Source: an uncultured Succinivibrionaceae bacterium (GTDB lineage Bacteria; Pseudomonadota; Gammaproteobacteria; Enterobacterales; Succinivibrionaceae). Taken from it: a stretch of 43,353 nucleotides of DNA. Each line of letters opens with the position of its first letter. Positions within the stretch are counted from its first letter, which is position 1. The notes under the pieces were generated by a model, which worked only from the letters and a program-made list of their open reading frames with translations, was not told the DNA's origin and ran no database searches. Position numbers and translations under genes: made by a program. Shown here one piece after another: positions 18,351 through 26,493 of the stretch. Location: the NCBI GenBank assembly GCA_944389835.1, contig CALXNU010000009.1:1-43353 (forward strand), written 5' to 3'.

Positions 18351-19583
18351 TTAATTACTTACAGTTTGTAACTTAACTTTTAAATCTGAATTTTGGGAAA
18401 GCGTCGCAAGCTTTGCTTGCTCAGAGTATTTAAGATCTGGTCTTTTAATATTTTGAAAGACCTGATCTACAGCAATTAACACCTCAAAACTTGGCTTCCA
18501 CTCAATTAAAAGCGCCGTTTGTAAATTTAGACTTAAACTTAATGGCGCATAGTAATATTGTGAGATTTTCTCGGGTGCAATACCTTGATAGATTTTCTTT
18601 GCCACCTCCGCCTCAAAAATCCCCGATTGCTCTAAATTATTATTAGACAATGAAAGCAACACCCCCATCTCAACTTCTTTAGAGCCCGTCTGCGAAAAGG
18701 TTGGAATTTCTTTATCTAAAAGAGGTTTTATTTGCGTAAAAAGATCACTGTCACTTGCGCCATTGCCCATCGGCAGATAAACGGCATCACTTACCTTTGC
18801 TAATTCTTTAGCACATTTTGAAAAAGCAAGTTGCGCCTTTTCTTTGTCATCATCAATTACAGGTCCCTGGCAGATCTTAAGATTAAAGCCTAATTGCCTT
18901 GAGAGATCTTTTACAATTGGATAAGCCTGGCCTAAAAGATTTTCCTCATTATCATCAAAGATGACGCCTAAATTTTTAAATTTAAAAATGTCATAGAACA
19001 TCTGCAATTCAGACTTATAGCGGTCAACTTCCTTTTGCACATGAATATTTTTTTTATCAGAAAACTCACCTGGGCCTATGATCCCAGAATTTTCAGGATC
19101 GGTACAAGTCATGACCATCACGGGAATATTTAAACTAGGATCGGCAAAATCTTGTCCTGCCACGGTACCTAAAGCCCAGACTAAATCCACATCCCCTTTT
19201 TCTTTAATACGCTTTTTTAAGGCTTCGGTATTTTGCTTAATAAGTTTTAAATCCCATTTGCCATCATAAAAACCATCTTCTAAAAACTCAAAACAGCCAC
19301 CTTTAGTACTTTTAGCAAATTTTAGATAGTTATCCCCCACATCAAAGTTAAAATCTGGCGTTAAAGGGCTTAAATCACTTCTTATAAGCCCATCCTTACT
19401 TAAGGCTAATGCGGTTTGCAAAAAAACTTTTTGAAAATCACTATAAGATCCGGCCTGCACCGTAGCAACTTTAAGCGTCTTACCTAAAGCACAATGCGAA
19501 CTCTCTTGTGCAAAAGTAACTTTCGCACTTAAATTCCCCACCACAAGCACAACTGATAAAGCGATTAAAAGTTTATTTTGCAT
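18351..19583 (-). CDS. ABC-type solute-binding protein (TrpX-like, periplasmic)
   Basis: N-terminal signal peptide (MQNKLLIALSVVLVVGNLSA, cleavage near AKVTFA). The body has two alpha/beta lobes: VATVQAGSYSDFQ at the start of lobe 1, DLVWALGTVAGQD, IPVMVMTCTDPENSG, then LGVIFDDNEENLLGQ and DAVYLPMGN. These match the layout of the TrpX/YtfQ-like family (ABC_sub_bind) that feeds small-molecule ABC importers, but no permease or ATPase gene is nearby. It lies inside the T3SS block between two predicted effector/chaperone sets, after a hairpin. It may sense or bind a host metabolite. Its ligand is unknown. Confidence 0.75.
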   Translation of the reverse strand: MQNKLLIALSVVLVVGNLSAKVTFAQESSHCALGKTLKVATVQAGSYSDFQKVFLQTALALSKDGLIRSDLSPLTPDFNFDVGDNYLKFAKSTKGGCFEFLEDGFYDGKWDLKLIKQNTEALKKRIKEKGDVDLVWALGTVAGQDFADPSLNIPVMVMTCTDPENSGIIGPGEFSDKKNIHVQKEVDRYKSELQMFYDIFKFKNLGVIFDDNEENLLGQAYPIVKDLSRQLGFNLKICQGPVIDDDKEKAQLAFSKCAKELAKVSDAVYLPMGNGASDSDLFTQIKPLLDKEIPTFSQTGSKEVEMGVLLSLSNNNLEQSGIFEAEVAKKIYQGIAPEKISQYYYAPLSLSLNLQTALLIEWKPSFEVLIAVDQVFQNIKRPDLKYSEQAKLATLSQNSDLKVKLQTVSN

Positions 19584-19606
19584 AAGTTAACCTCATAAGT
19601 TCTAAG

Positions 19607-19631
19607 GCTCTCACCTCAATTTAGTGAGAGC
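19607..19631 (-). terminator. Internal hairpin between effector and binding-protein genes
   Basis: GCTCTCAC / GTGAGAGC form a perfect 8-bp stem around 9 bases. On the minus strand (direction of the block) it is followed by CTTAGAACTT, a poor U-tract, so it is a partial terminator or 3' stabiliser rather than a full stop. It marks the largest gap (56 bases) in the downstream half of the block. Confidence 0.45.
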
Positions 19632-19639
19632 TTTTGTCT

Positions 19640-21427
19640 TTACGCTTGAGAATTTTCAGCACTAGAATCAACAATCTCAAGATCTACAGAATTAGCACCT
19701 TGCGCTTGAGCTAAAGCAAATTCCATGCGTTTATCACCTAAGTAATCTTCAACATTAAAGCGCCCATAGTCTTGAAGACTTACAAATTCGTTTATTTTTT
19801 CTAAAACATCGCTTTCACAAAGTTTTGCAAAATCAGCTTTAACTTGAGGACCTAAAGGCCCCTGCTGCTTTAAAAATTCATCCTCTATCTTATAGAGTTG
19901 GAATAAGATATCGAGTTTAGCACCTTTAATTTTTTGCTCTGGGGTTAAATCGCTTAATTTAACGAGAGGAGTTACGGTTGAAAAACATTCTTTAACATAT
20001 GGACTTAATAAGCCAACCGAACCTACTAGCGCATTTACAAAAGATCTCTGTTGAGATGCATTGAAATTATCTCTTGGAAGAGCTTGACCATAAGGATGCT
20101 CACCTGGCTCATTAAAGCCTGCTAAAATATGGGCCGTATTTTCTAAAATTTCTAAACCGTGCGGGCTTATCGCATTTTCAAGACCTAATTCAAAGGCTGA
20201 GAAAATACAGATCTTACCTACATCATCACCACCTAACATTTGTCCTGGATGATTGTGATCAATTAATGCCTTATTAAAACTTTCATTTAAAGCATTAAAA
20301 GCCTCTAGCTCTTCTGTTTCATTATGAGCTTGACTTAAGGCAATCAGATCTTGTTTAAAGTCTTGTAATCTGCCATGAAAATCCAAGAATTTATCAATAC
20401 TTAAATTTTTCCCTTCAATTAAATTTAAAAGCTTGAAGATTTGCACATCATCATAATTAGGGATTGCAGCCTTTAAGCTGTCAAAATTAGCTTTTCTTGA
20501 AGGCTCTAAACTTTCTTTATCAAAGACGGCATCGCTATTTTTAACCTCGGCTAAAAGCCCGATTCTACCACCTTCAAGTTCTTCACTAAAATCCACCTTC
20601 TCATCACAGGCTTTATTTATAAGATCTGTTACAGTCTGTGCAACACTTTGAGGATCTTCTCCCTTACTTAAAGCGCCATTAATATAAAATCCAACATCCT
20701 GTAAAAAAGCTAAAGTAGCACTTGAGATAAGACTTTTTAGTTTGTAAACATCAGGTTGCTCTAATTTATCTTGCGCTAATAAAAGCTCAATTTCAGCTTG
20801 TGCATCTTGACTTAAATAGGCACCAAGAGAGTCTTTATCACCTTCCATCAATTTATTTAAAAAGGCCTGCGTAAGCTTTTCTTCTCCTGCATACTCAAGA
20901 CCTTGGAATTTAGCTAAAAAAACTTTTGGTGATAAAAGCTCGTCTTGATAAACAATTTTATTAAGGCTTACGTCTTCAACCTCAGTTAAGACCAGACTTG
21001 CGTTAAATTTCTCATCGGAAATTAAGGCAGGTGTTATCTCAAAATGTGGATTTTGCGCATAAGCCTTCTGAATTCTTTGATAGATAAAATTACCTTGCAC
21101 CCCAGCATTTGCTAATTTATCTATAATCTCTTGCGTAACTTTTCGATTAAAAGTTTCATTTTTCGAGAGTTTTTCATAATTTTTTAAAAGTGTACGCTCA
21201 TGCCGATATGAGCTACTGAAGATTTTTTTAAAAAAGGCTACAAAAGAATTATCTTTCTTTTTAGGTAATTTAAAAGCCGTAAGCTGATGCTTTTCATCTA
21301 AAGTAAAACGCACCTCATTTGTATTATTGCTCTTTAAAAGATCATTTACCTGATCTTGTGAGACTAATTGCGTCTGAGAAAAATCATAACTTGCATAAGT
21401 GTTAGAATTTAAGCTTATATCAGGCAT
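19640..21427 (-). CDS. Predicted T3SS effector (595 aa)
   Basis: Unrecognised family. It has a polar Ser/Asn/Gln-rich start (MPDISLNSNTYASYDFS), a strand-like segment with a basic patch KLPKKKDNSFVAFFKKIFSS at about 53-72, then long helical stretches to the end. There is no signal peptide, membrane span or tryptophan by eye. It follows, by 9 bases, a gene that looks like a T3SS chaperone, which is the main reason to call it an effector. A structural or regulatory secreted protein is the alternative. The ribosome site is GGAGG. Confidence 0.55.
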   Translation of the reverse strand: MPDISLNSNTYASYDFSQTQLVSQDQVNDLLKSNNTNEVRFTLDEKHQLTAFKLPKKKDNSFVAFFKKIFSSSYRHERTLLKNYEKLSKNETFNRKVTQEIIDKLANAGVQGNFIYQRIQKAYAQNPHFEITPALISDEKFNASLVLTEVEDVSLNKIVYQDELLSPKVFLAKFQGLEYAGEEKLTQAFLNKLMEGDKDSLGAYLSQDAQAEIELLLAQDKLEQPDVYKLKSLISSATLAFLQDVGFYINGALSKGEDPQSVAQTVTDLINKACDEKVDFSEELEGGRIGLLAEVKNSDAVFDKESLEPSRKANFDSLKAAIPNYDDVQIFKLLNLIEGKNLSIDKFLDFHGRLQDFKQDLIALSQAHNETEELEAFNALNESFNKALIDHNHPGQMLGGDDVGKICIFSAFELGLENAISPHGLEILENTAHILAGFNEPGEHPYGQALPRDNFNASQQRSFVNALVGSVGLLSPYVKECFSTVTPLVKLSDLTPEQKIKGAKLDILFQLYKIEDEFLKQQGPLGPQVKADFAKLCESDVLEKINEFVSLQDYGRFNVEDYLGDKRMEFALAQAQGANSVDLEIVDSSAENSQA

Positions 21428-21436
21428 AATGACCTC

Positions 21437-22285
21437 CTAAACTTGCAGGAAATTGTTAATTTGATATTGTAAAGATGAGATTTCTAAGTCTTTTTCACGC
21501 TCTTTGAAATCTTGCTTAAGGATCTCTGAAATCGCACACGCATGCTCAAAGTGCAAACGTAAGCTGTGCTTAAAATCATCCTCAAGGCTTACATAAGATT
21601 GCACATAAATAGCATTTGCCGCACAGGACACTAAGGCTTTAGCATTGAGCTCATCATTTAAACTTAGGCTTTTTTTAAGCTCTAAAAAATTAGCCCGCGC
21701 TTTTAAAAGAGTCTTTAAACTTATAGCTTTTAAATTAAGATCAAAGCTTAACAGTACCGTTTTATCTGCCACATAAAAGCGATAGAAATTATCCTTTAAA
21801 AGCTTAAGATCAAAGTAGGGCTCAAGATAGGCTTGCAATTTACTTTTAAGCGTAGGATCTTTTTGAGCTTTATTTAAATTTTGCTTTTGATCTTGTAGAG
21901 TCAAACACAAACTTTCAAGCTGATCTAAAAAGTCATTAAATTGCATTTGAGAGAGATTATCTAAATTTAATTTGGCAATTAAACTTAAAATATTTTCTTC
22001 ACTCTCTAGGTAAAAACCTAAAGGGGCTATAAATTTTAAAGAAAAAAGCTTTCTTTGATAAAAATTTATTCGCGCAAAAGCCTCACTCTCACCTACTTGC
22101 TCTAAAGAGATAATGGCTTGAACTTGATTGCCCTCATCAAAAATTTTTTCAATTAAGCTTACAAAAATCCCTGCAAAATTAAGGCAAAAGACCCCCTGAT
22201 CTTCACTTGCATTGGCAATTTCTGCAAGGTATTCCTCAGGAAAACCCTTATATTTTGCATAGTCTTTAATATATTGACCTAACAT
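21437..22285 (-). CDS. Possible double-domain T3SS chaperone
   Basis: 282 aa, about twice a CesT chaperone. The first half runs helix (QYIKDYAKYKGF), strands (GVFCLNFAGIFVSLI, VQAIISLEQVG), more strands (LFSLKFIAPLGFYLES), helices. The second half repeats the plan: FYRFYVADKTVLLSFDLNLK, then LNAKALVSCAANAIYVQSYV and a terminal helix ending in FEHACAISEILKQD. A tandem fusion of two class I chaperone folds would explain the length. This is inferred from predicted secondary structure only. It lies 9 bases after sctN and 9 before the 595-aa gene, its presumed client. Confidence 0.5.
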   Translation of the reverse strand: MLGQYIKDYAKYKGFPEEYLAEIANASEDQGVFCLNFAGIFVSLIEKIFDEGNQVQAIISLEQVGESEAFARINFYQRKLFSLKFIAPLGFYLESEENILSLIAKLNLDNLSQMQFNDFLDQLESLCLTLQDQKQNLNKAQKDPTLKSKLQAYLEPYFDLKLLKDNFYRFYVADKTVLLSFDLNLKAISLKTLLKARANFLELKKSLSLNDELNAKALVSCAANAIYVQSYVSLEDDFKHSLRLHFEHACAISEILKQDFKEREKDLEISSLQYQINNFLQV

Positions 22286-22294
22286 CTACACTCC

Positions 22295-23611
22295 TTATTT
22301 CACAACTTCCAAAAGCTTTTTTAAGGTTTCATCAAAGCTTGATTTCTCATCAAGACCCTGCTTTAAAAAAGCATTAACCGCCTCAATATGCGAAAGTGCA
22401 AAATCAGCCTCCTTATCTGATCCTGGCTTATATTCACCTAATTGCACTAAAAGCTCAATTTCAGCATGTTTGGCAAGAATTTGCCTTAATCTTTGGGCCG
22501 CTTGCTTATGCTCTTTGGAGACAATCGCATTCATAACACGCGACACGGAAGCTTGCACATCAATTGCAGGATAGTGGTTTTTCGCGGCAAGCTTTCTTGA
22601 AAGGATAATATGACCGTCTAGAATGGAGCGCGTTTCATCAGCAATTGGCTCTGTCATATCATCACCTTCTACTAAAACGGTGTACAAAGCAGTAATGGAG
22701 CCCTTATCAGAATTACCCGCCCGCTCCATAAGCTTTGGAAGTGTAGAAAACACAGAAGGTGGGAAACCGCGACGAGTTGGAGGCTCTCCTGCGGCAAGAC
22801 CGATTTCACGCTGCGCACGACCAAAGCGGGTCACTGAGTCCATCATCAACAGCACATTGCGCCCTTGATCACGAAAGTATTCGGCAACGGCAGTTGCCGT
22901 ATAGGCAGCCTTCAATCTTTCCATGGAGGATTTATCTGAGGTTGAAATCACTAAAACTGCCCTTTTCATACCCTCAGGGCCTAAGTCACGCTCAATAAAC
23001 TCACGAACTTCACGACCACGCTCACCAATTAGCGCCAACACAGAAATATCGGCATTAGTGCCCTTAATAATTGAAGATAATAGCGTTGATTTACCACCAC
23101 CTGCGGCAGCAAAAATACCCATTCTCTGCCCTTGACCGCACGTTAAAACTCCATCTAAAACTCTAAGGCCTAAGCTTATAGGTTTATCAATTAATTTTCG
23201 AGTCATAGCCTCTGGAGGATCAGCATAGACCGGATAGAACTTATGGGTTTTTAAAGGTGCTCCACCATCTGCTATATCACCTACGCCATTTAACACGCGC
23301 CCTAAAAGCTCCTCACCTACTGGCACCTGCAAGACGTGACCTGTGGGGATGACCTCGGTGTGATAGGAGATACCATCTAAATCCCCTAAGGGGGTTAAAA
23401 GGGCAATGTTTTTGGCAAAACCCACGACCTCAGCGCGCAAAAACCAGCTCTCACCTGGATTTCTTAAAATACAAAGCTCACCTACTTTAACTTCAGGCAC
23501 TGAGGCGTGAATAATCGTACCGATTACCTGCTCAACACGACCTCTTATTTCTAAAGTTGAGGTTTCACGTACTGCATCACGCAGCATCTGCCCTATATAC
23601 TCAAGCGCCAT
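22295..23611 (-). CDS. sctN: T3SS export ATPase SctN
   Basis: Hexameric ATPase at the cytoplasmic gate that strips chaperones from substrates. It has F1-beta-like signatures: the P-loop [13 protein letters not shown] (about 168-180), [33 protein letters not shown] and the C-terminal [15 protein letters not shown]. The substitution pattern ([18 protein letters not shown]) is that of SctN/FliI, not of the F1 ATPase. At 438 aa it is normal. The start overlaps the end of sctL by 11 bases. In Yersinia yscO-P-Q-R-S-T-U follow; here a chaperone and effector follow instead. Confidence 0.98.
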   Translation of the reverse strand: MALEYIGQMLRDAVRETSTLEIRGRVEQVIGTIIHASVPEVKVGELCILRNPGESWFLRAEVVGFAKNIALLTPLGDLDGISYHTEVIPTGHVLQVPVGEELLGRVLNGVGDIADGGAPLKTHKFYPVYADPPEAMTRKLIDKPISLGLRVLDGVLTCGQGQRMGIFAAAGGGKSTLLSSIIKGTNADISVLALIGERGREVREFIERDLGPEGMKRAVLVISTSDKSSMERLKAAYTATAVAEYFRDQGRNVLLMMDSVTRFGRAQREIGLAAGEPPTRRGFPPSVFSTLPKLMERAGNSDKGSITALYTVLVEGDDMTEPIADETRSILDGHIILSRKLAAKNHYPAIDVQASVSRVMNAIVSKEHKQAAQRLRQILAKHAEIELLVQLGEYKPGSDKEADFALSHIEAVNAFLKQGLDEKSSFDETLKKLLEVVK

Positions 23612-24227
23612 TGCCCACTCTCTCCCTTAAGCTTTTATTTAAGATCTTAAGCTGTGAGCTTAAACTTGCCTCCACCACACCCATGGGGGTCTCTAAGATA
23701 CAATCGCCAGATCTTAAGTTTGGATCGCCTAAAACTTCGATATAACCTGAGCTGCCATCGGCTGAAAGTAAGAAAGCTTTGAGATCCTCGCGCACTGCTA
23801 CCTCTTCATTTAAAGAGACTTTAATTAAAATGCGCTTTTCACCGCGCACGGCATTAAGGCCTTGGCGCACGACCCTTACAATTAAATCATCACGATCTAT
23901 CTCACCTATCACCTTGGCAATGGCGTTTATTACCACCTCAACTAATTGCTTTTCAAGGCCTTCTAAAGAGTCTAATTGGGCGGTTACCATCTCCATGATC
24001 TTAAAGGTATACTCACTTTTACCCTCTTCAACGCCTACCTCATAGCCTTCTTGGTAACGCTTGTCATAATCCTCTTTGGCTTTTCTCTCAACTTCCAAGG
24101 CCACTTTACGGGCTTTATCAATGATTTCATTGGCATCATAAAGCCTATCTAAGGCCTCTTTGGGGATGATTTTTAAACTTGGATCTATTTGCCACTTACG
24201 AGATCCTAAGACAAACATTTGATCCAT
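23601..24227 (-). CDS. sctL: T3SS stator SctL
   Basis: Peripheral stalk protein that holds SctN to the sorting platform and inhibits its ATPase. 208 aa: an N-terminal part ([14 protein letters not shown]), a long charged helix (residues about 25-75, [24 protein letters not shown] split by a [12 protein letters not shown] turn, as in HrpE/YscL/FliH), and an alpha/beta C-terminal domain ending [17 protein letters not shown], a hallmark of the family. An excellent AGGAGGTGATTT precedes the ATG. It overlaps sctK by 22 bases and sctN by 11. Confidence 0.95.
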   Translation of the reverse strand: MDQMFVLGSRKWQIDPSLKIIPKEALDRLYDANEIIDKARKVALEVERKAKEDYDKRYQEGYEVGVEEGKSEYTFKIMEMVTAQLDSLEGLEKQLVEVVINAIAKVIGEIDRDDLIVRVVRQGLNAVRGEKRILIKVSLNEEVAVREDLKAFLLSADGSSGYIEVLGDPNLRSGDCILETPMGVVEASLSSQLKILNKSLRERVGNGA

Positions 24228-24853
24228 AAATCACCTCCTAGCTCCTCTTTTAAAATCAAATAACAAAGCTTTTCAACCTTTAAAGAATAAGGCTCTTTTT
24301 TAAACTTAGGATACAAAAGCTCAAGCCTTTTTTGAGCATATGATCTTAAATCTTCATCTTTTAAACTCTCAAAGACGCCATAAAGTAAGGCCGCCCCTAA
24401 TTGTTTGATCATAGAGAGCTTATTTTCATCAAAGGCGGGATCTTCAAGTTGTAAATGAGGATCTAACATAAAGCGCGCAAAGGTTAAGACAAAGTTGTAA
24501 ACCTTGGTGTCGATATAAGTTAAAAGACACTCTTTTTGCTCTTTTAAAAGCGTGTTGACCAGCATAGGCGCTAAGCGTGCGGCCCCAAGGTAGGTGACTA
24601 AAAGAGAAAGCTCCTCATCATTTACTAACACCAAACGCTCTTTTTTCTCTAAAAAAGAAAATTTATTCAAGGAAGCTTTGGTTTTAAATAAGCACAAAGC
24701 AGGATCTAAAGCTTCAAATTTTGTATATAAAGACTCAAGCTCACTTTTTAAAGTAGCTTTAAAAGCCTTAATTTTATAAGCCCGATTAAAAGCTTCAATC
24801 CGCTTTAAAAGTTGAGGCTGTTGTAAATACCAAAGAGCCAAATCTCTTTCCAC
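24206..24853 (-). CDS. sctK: T3SS sorting-platform protein SctK
   Basis: Helical cytoplasmic protein linking SctD to the SctQ pods. About 215 aa. Its place between sctJ and sctL and the pattern LALWYLQQPQLLKRI ... LGAARLAPMLVNTLL ... RLELLYPKF match the YscK family. The family is variable, so context carries much of the call. I chose GTG 24853 because AAGGAG lies 5 bases before it. An earlier GTG (24859) overlaps the ribosome site. Its 3' end overlaps sctL. Confidence 0.85.
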   Translation of the reverse strand: MERDLALWYLQQPQLLKRIEAFNRAYKIKAFKATLKSELESLYTKFEALDPALCLFKTKASLNKFSFLEKKERLVLVNDEELSLLVTYLGAARLAPMLVNTLLKEQKECLLTYIDTKVYNFVLTFARFMLDPHLQLEDPAFDENKLSMIKQLGAALLYGVFESLKDEDLRSYAQKRLELLYPKFKKEPYSLKVEKLCYLILKEELGGDLWIKCLS

Positions 24854-24862
24854 GCTCACTCC

Positions 24863-25609
24863 TTAAGACTTCGCTTTTTGCTCGTCTTTTTTCTCGCGCA
24901 CAAGCTTAATGCCAAGTTTTTTGCCAACTAAAAGAACTGCGATGGCAAGTAACACCAGCCCTGCACCACTTAGCGCTAAAATATTTTCAAGTTTGTTATA
25001 CCAAGGGATCTCCAAAGTCCTAGGGGCAAGGGCACTTTCTTGAAAAAGCTCAGTTAAAACTGAAACATTATCTAAGGTAAGACCTGGCACTGCTTTTGCG
25101 GCCGTATCTTTAATACCTGAGATCATCTCTGTTACCGGTGAGTCTTTAGTGTGGCGAATAAAGATCGCCGCCGATGGAGGGGTGGTTAAACCTGAGGATT
25201 GCTCATGTTGCACCAAAACCACATGCACTCTTGCATCTAAGACCCCATCAATCTTACTGAAAGTGGCACTTAACTCCTGAGAAATCGCAAAAGCCAAGCG
25301 CGCCTGCTCTTCAGTTTGTGAGGCGATCATGCCCTGCCCTGAAAAGACCGTACCTAAAGAGGCAAATTGCTCCCGCGGCAGCGAATGCTCCTTTACGATC
25401 TCCAAGGATAAAATTAAATCCTCTTTTGGCACTTCTATGCTAAAGCCATCAGATCCAGGTGTTTTTTGTGCGGCAATACCGCGCTTTAGCAAAGTTACCA
25501 ACATCTCATTAGCCTCAGCTTCACTTAAATTGCTATACAAAGTTTCATTGCACGCCGTTAAAGTGAAAGCTGTGGCCAAAACTAAGAGAGCTTTAGTTAT
25601 TTTTCTCAT
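24863..25609 (-). CDS. sctJ: T3SS inner-ring lipoprotein SctJ
   Basis: Forms the inner-membrane inner ring. The lipoprotein signal MRKITKALLVLATAFTLTAC (lipobox LTAC, Cys20) is followed by LYSNLSEAEANEMLVTLLKRGI, the classic YscJ/PrgK/FliF opening. There are two periplasmic ring-building domains (to about 200), with the VHVVLV strand and SAAIFIRH. A C-terminal membrane helix (about 210-232, LSGAGLVLLAIAVLLVG) ends in a basic tail. It overlaps the preceding TPR gene by ATGA, so the two are coupled. 248 aa is normal. Confidence 0.97.
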   Translation of the reverse strand: MRKITKALLVLATAFTLTACNETLYSNLSEAEANEMLVTLLKRGIAAQKTPGSDGFSIEVPKEDLILSLEIVKEHSLPREQFASLGTVFSGQGMIASQTEEQARLAFAISQELSATFSKIDGVLDARVHVVLVQHEQSSGLTTPPSAAIFIRHTKDSPVTEMISGIKDTAAKAVPGLTLDNVSVLTELFQESALAPRTLEIPWYNKLENILALSGAGLVLLAIAVLLVGKKLGIKLVREKKDEQKAKS

Positions 25610-25986
25610 GAAGCCTCTTTATTTAAGATCTCTAATGCATCTTGATAAAGCTTAAAAGCAGACGGATGATCTTCACTTATTTTCTCCCCAAGCTCTTTTA
25701 CTTCATCTTCGTTTTTCTCAAGAGCATAAGAGAAAGCCTTTAAGGCTAAGACATCTTGATCATCTGGATCTTCTTGTAAGCACTCATCTAATAATTCACG
25801 AGCCTTATCAAACTCATTGACGGTAATATGCGAAAAGGCAATGCCAACTTTTGCAGCCATCAAAGAAGGCTCAGCCTCTTTTAAATGCTTTAAAATCTCA
25901 CGTCCTTCAAAGACCTTACCTTTTAAGCACAAAGCAAAGGCAATATTGACAAGCGCTGTTAATTCCTGTTTCTCCAAAAGTTCCAT
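25606..25986 (-). CDS. sctG: YscG-type TPR needle chaperone
   Basis: 126 aa, made of tandem TPR-like helical pairs (ELTALVNIAFALCLKGKVFEGREIL, then AAKVGIAFSHITVNEFDKARELLDECL, then VLALKAFSYALEKNEDEVKEL). In Yersinia and Pseudomonas the G protein and the E protein hold the needle subunit monomeric in the cytoplasm. Here it directly follows the E-like and needle genes, supporting the same trio. AAGGAGGCAAT precedes the start. Its stop overlaps the sctJ start. Confidence 0.85.
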   Translation of the reverse strand: MELLEKQELTALVNIAFALCLKGKVFEGREILKHLKEAEPSLMAAKVGIAFSHITVNEFDKARELLDECLQEDPDDQDVLALKAFSYALEKNEDEVKELGEKISEDHPSAFKLYQDALEILNKEAS

Positions 25987-25995
25987 ATTGCCTCC

Positions 25996-26271
25996 TTAAA
26001 GCTTCTGAGCCACCGATTTTAGAGAATCGGATAGGCTTTTTGTCACACTTGAGGTCAACTCCACCATGGTGTTGTATTGACCAATTTGAAATTGAAGCTC
26101 AATCATGGCTGCGGTTTGATCTTCAGTCTCTAAATTTTTAACCGCTTCCATTTGTTCAGTTAAGCTTTTAGCCTGGCTTGAAATTGAGTCCATACCCTCA
26201 GAGATAAGACCACCAAAGCCTGTGGCGTTACTGCCAATATTAGAAATTGAATTTCCACCAAAATCAGACAT
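25996..26271 (-). CDS. sctF: T3SS needle subunit SctF
   Basis: 91 aa, Ser/Gly-rich start, then two helices. The C-terminal half (MIELQFQIGQYNTMVEL, then TSSVTKSLSDSLKSV) parallels needle subunits such as EscF (MLELQFAVQQYSAYV), with the conserved Q--YN/S turn between helix and C-terminal polymerisation helix. Position between the E- and G-type chaperones supports the needle rather than the inner rod SctI. SctI proteins share a similar C-terminus, so some doubt remains. The ribosome site is AGGAGG. Confidence 0.85.
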   Translation of the reverse strand: MSDFGGNSISNIGSNATGFGGLISEGMDSISSQAKSLTEQMEAVKNLETEDQTAAMIELQFQIGQYNTMVELTSSVTKSLSDSLKSVAQKL

Positions 26272-26280
26272 AACAACCTC

Positions 26281-26493
26281 CTAGTCTTGTAAAAGATCTA
26301 AAGACTCTAATGCTTTATCACAAGCTTCTTTTAAGGCTTGAGCTTTTTCAAAATCCTCAGCGCCTAAGCCTTGATCCATTAGATTTTTAAGCTTCATTTG
26401 CATATTGAAGACTTCTTCTTTTAGTTCTTTGAACATAAAGACATTTGAGCCATCAGTTGCAAGCGTATAAGCATCAAGCTCAGTTAAGTTCAT
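26281..26493 (-). CDS. YscE-type needle chaperone
   Basis: 70 aa, two predicted amphipathic helices (MFKELKEEVFNMQMKLKNLM and DFEKAQALKEACDKALESL), as in the YscE/PscE hairpin that pairs with the G protein to guard the needle subunit. It lies immediately upstream of sctF. I chose ATG 26493 (AAGGAG upstream). A frame six codons longer exists but lacks a site. The start overlaps the sctD stop by 14 bases (ATGAACTTAACTGA), so it is coupled to sctD. Confidence 0.75.
   Translation of the reverse strand: MNLTELDAYTLATDGSNVFMFKELKEEVFNMQMKLKNLMDQGLGAEDFEKAQALKEACDKALESLDLLQD

Noticed and set aside
25996..26271. 91-aa protein as inner rod SctI
   Set aside because: The C-terminus could fit SctI, but the ELQF--QYN pattern is closer to EscF and the E- and G-type chaperones flank it, as for the needle subunit. 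The call was kept as SctF with some doubt.
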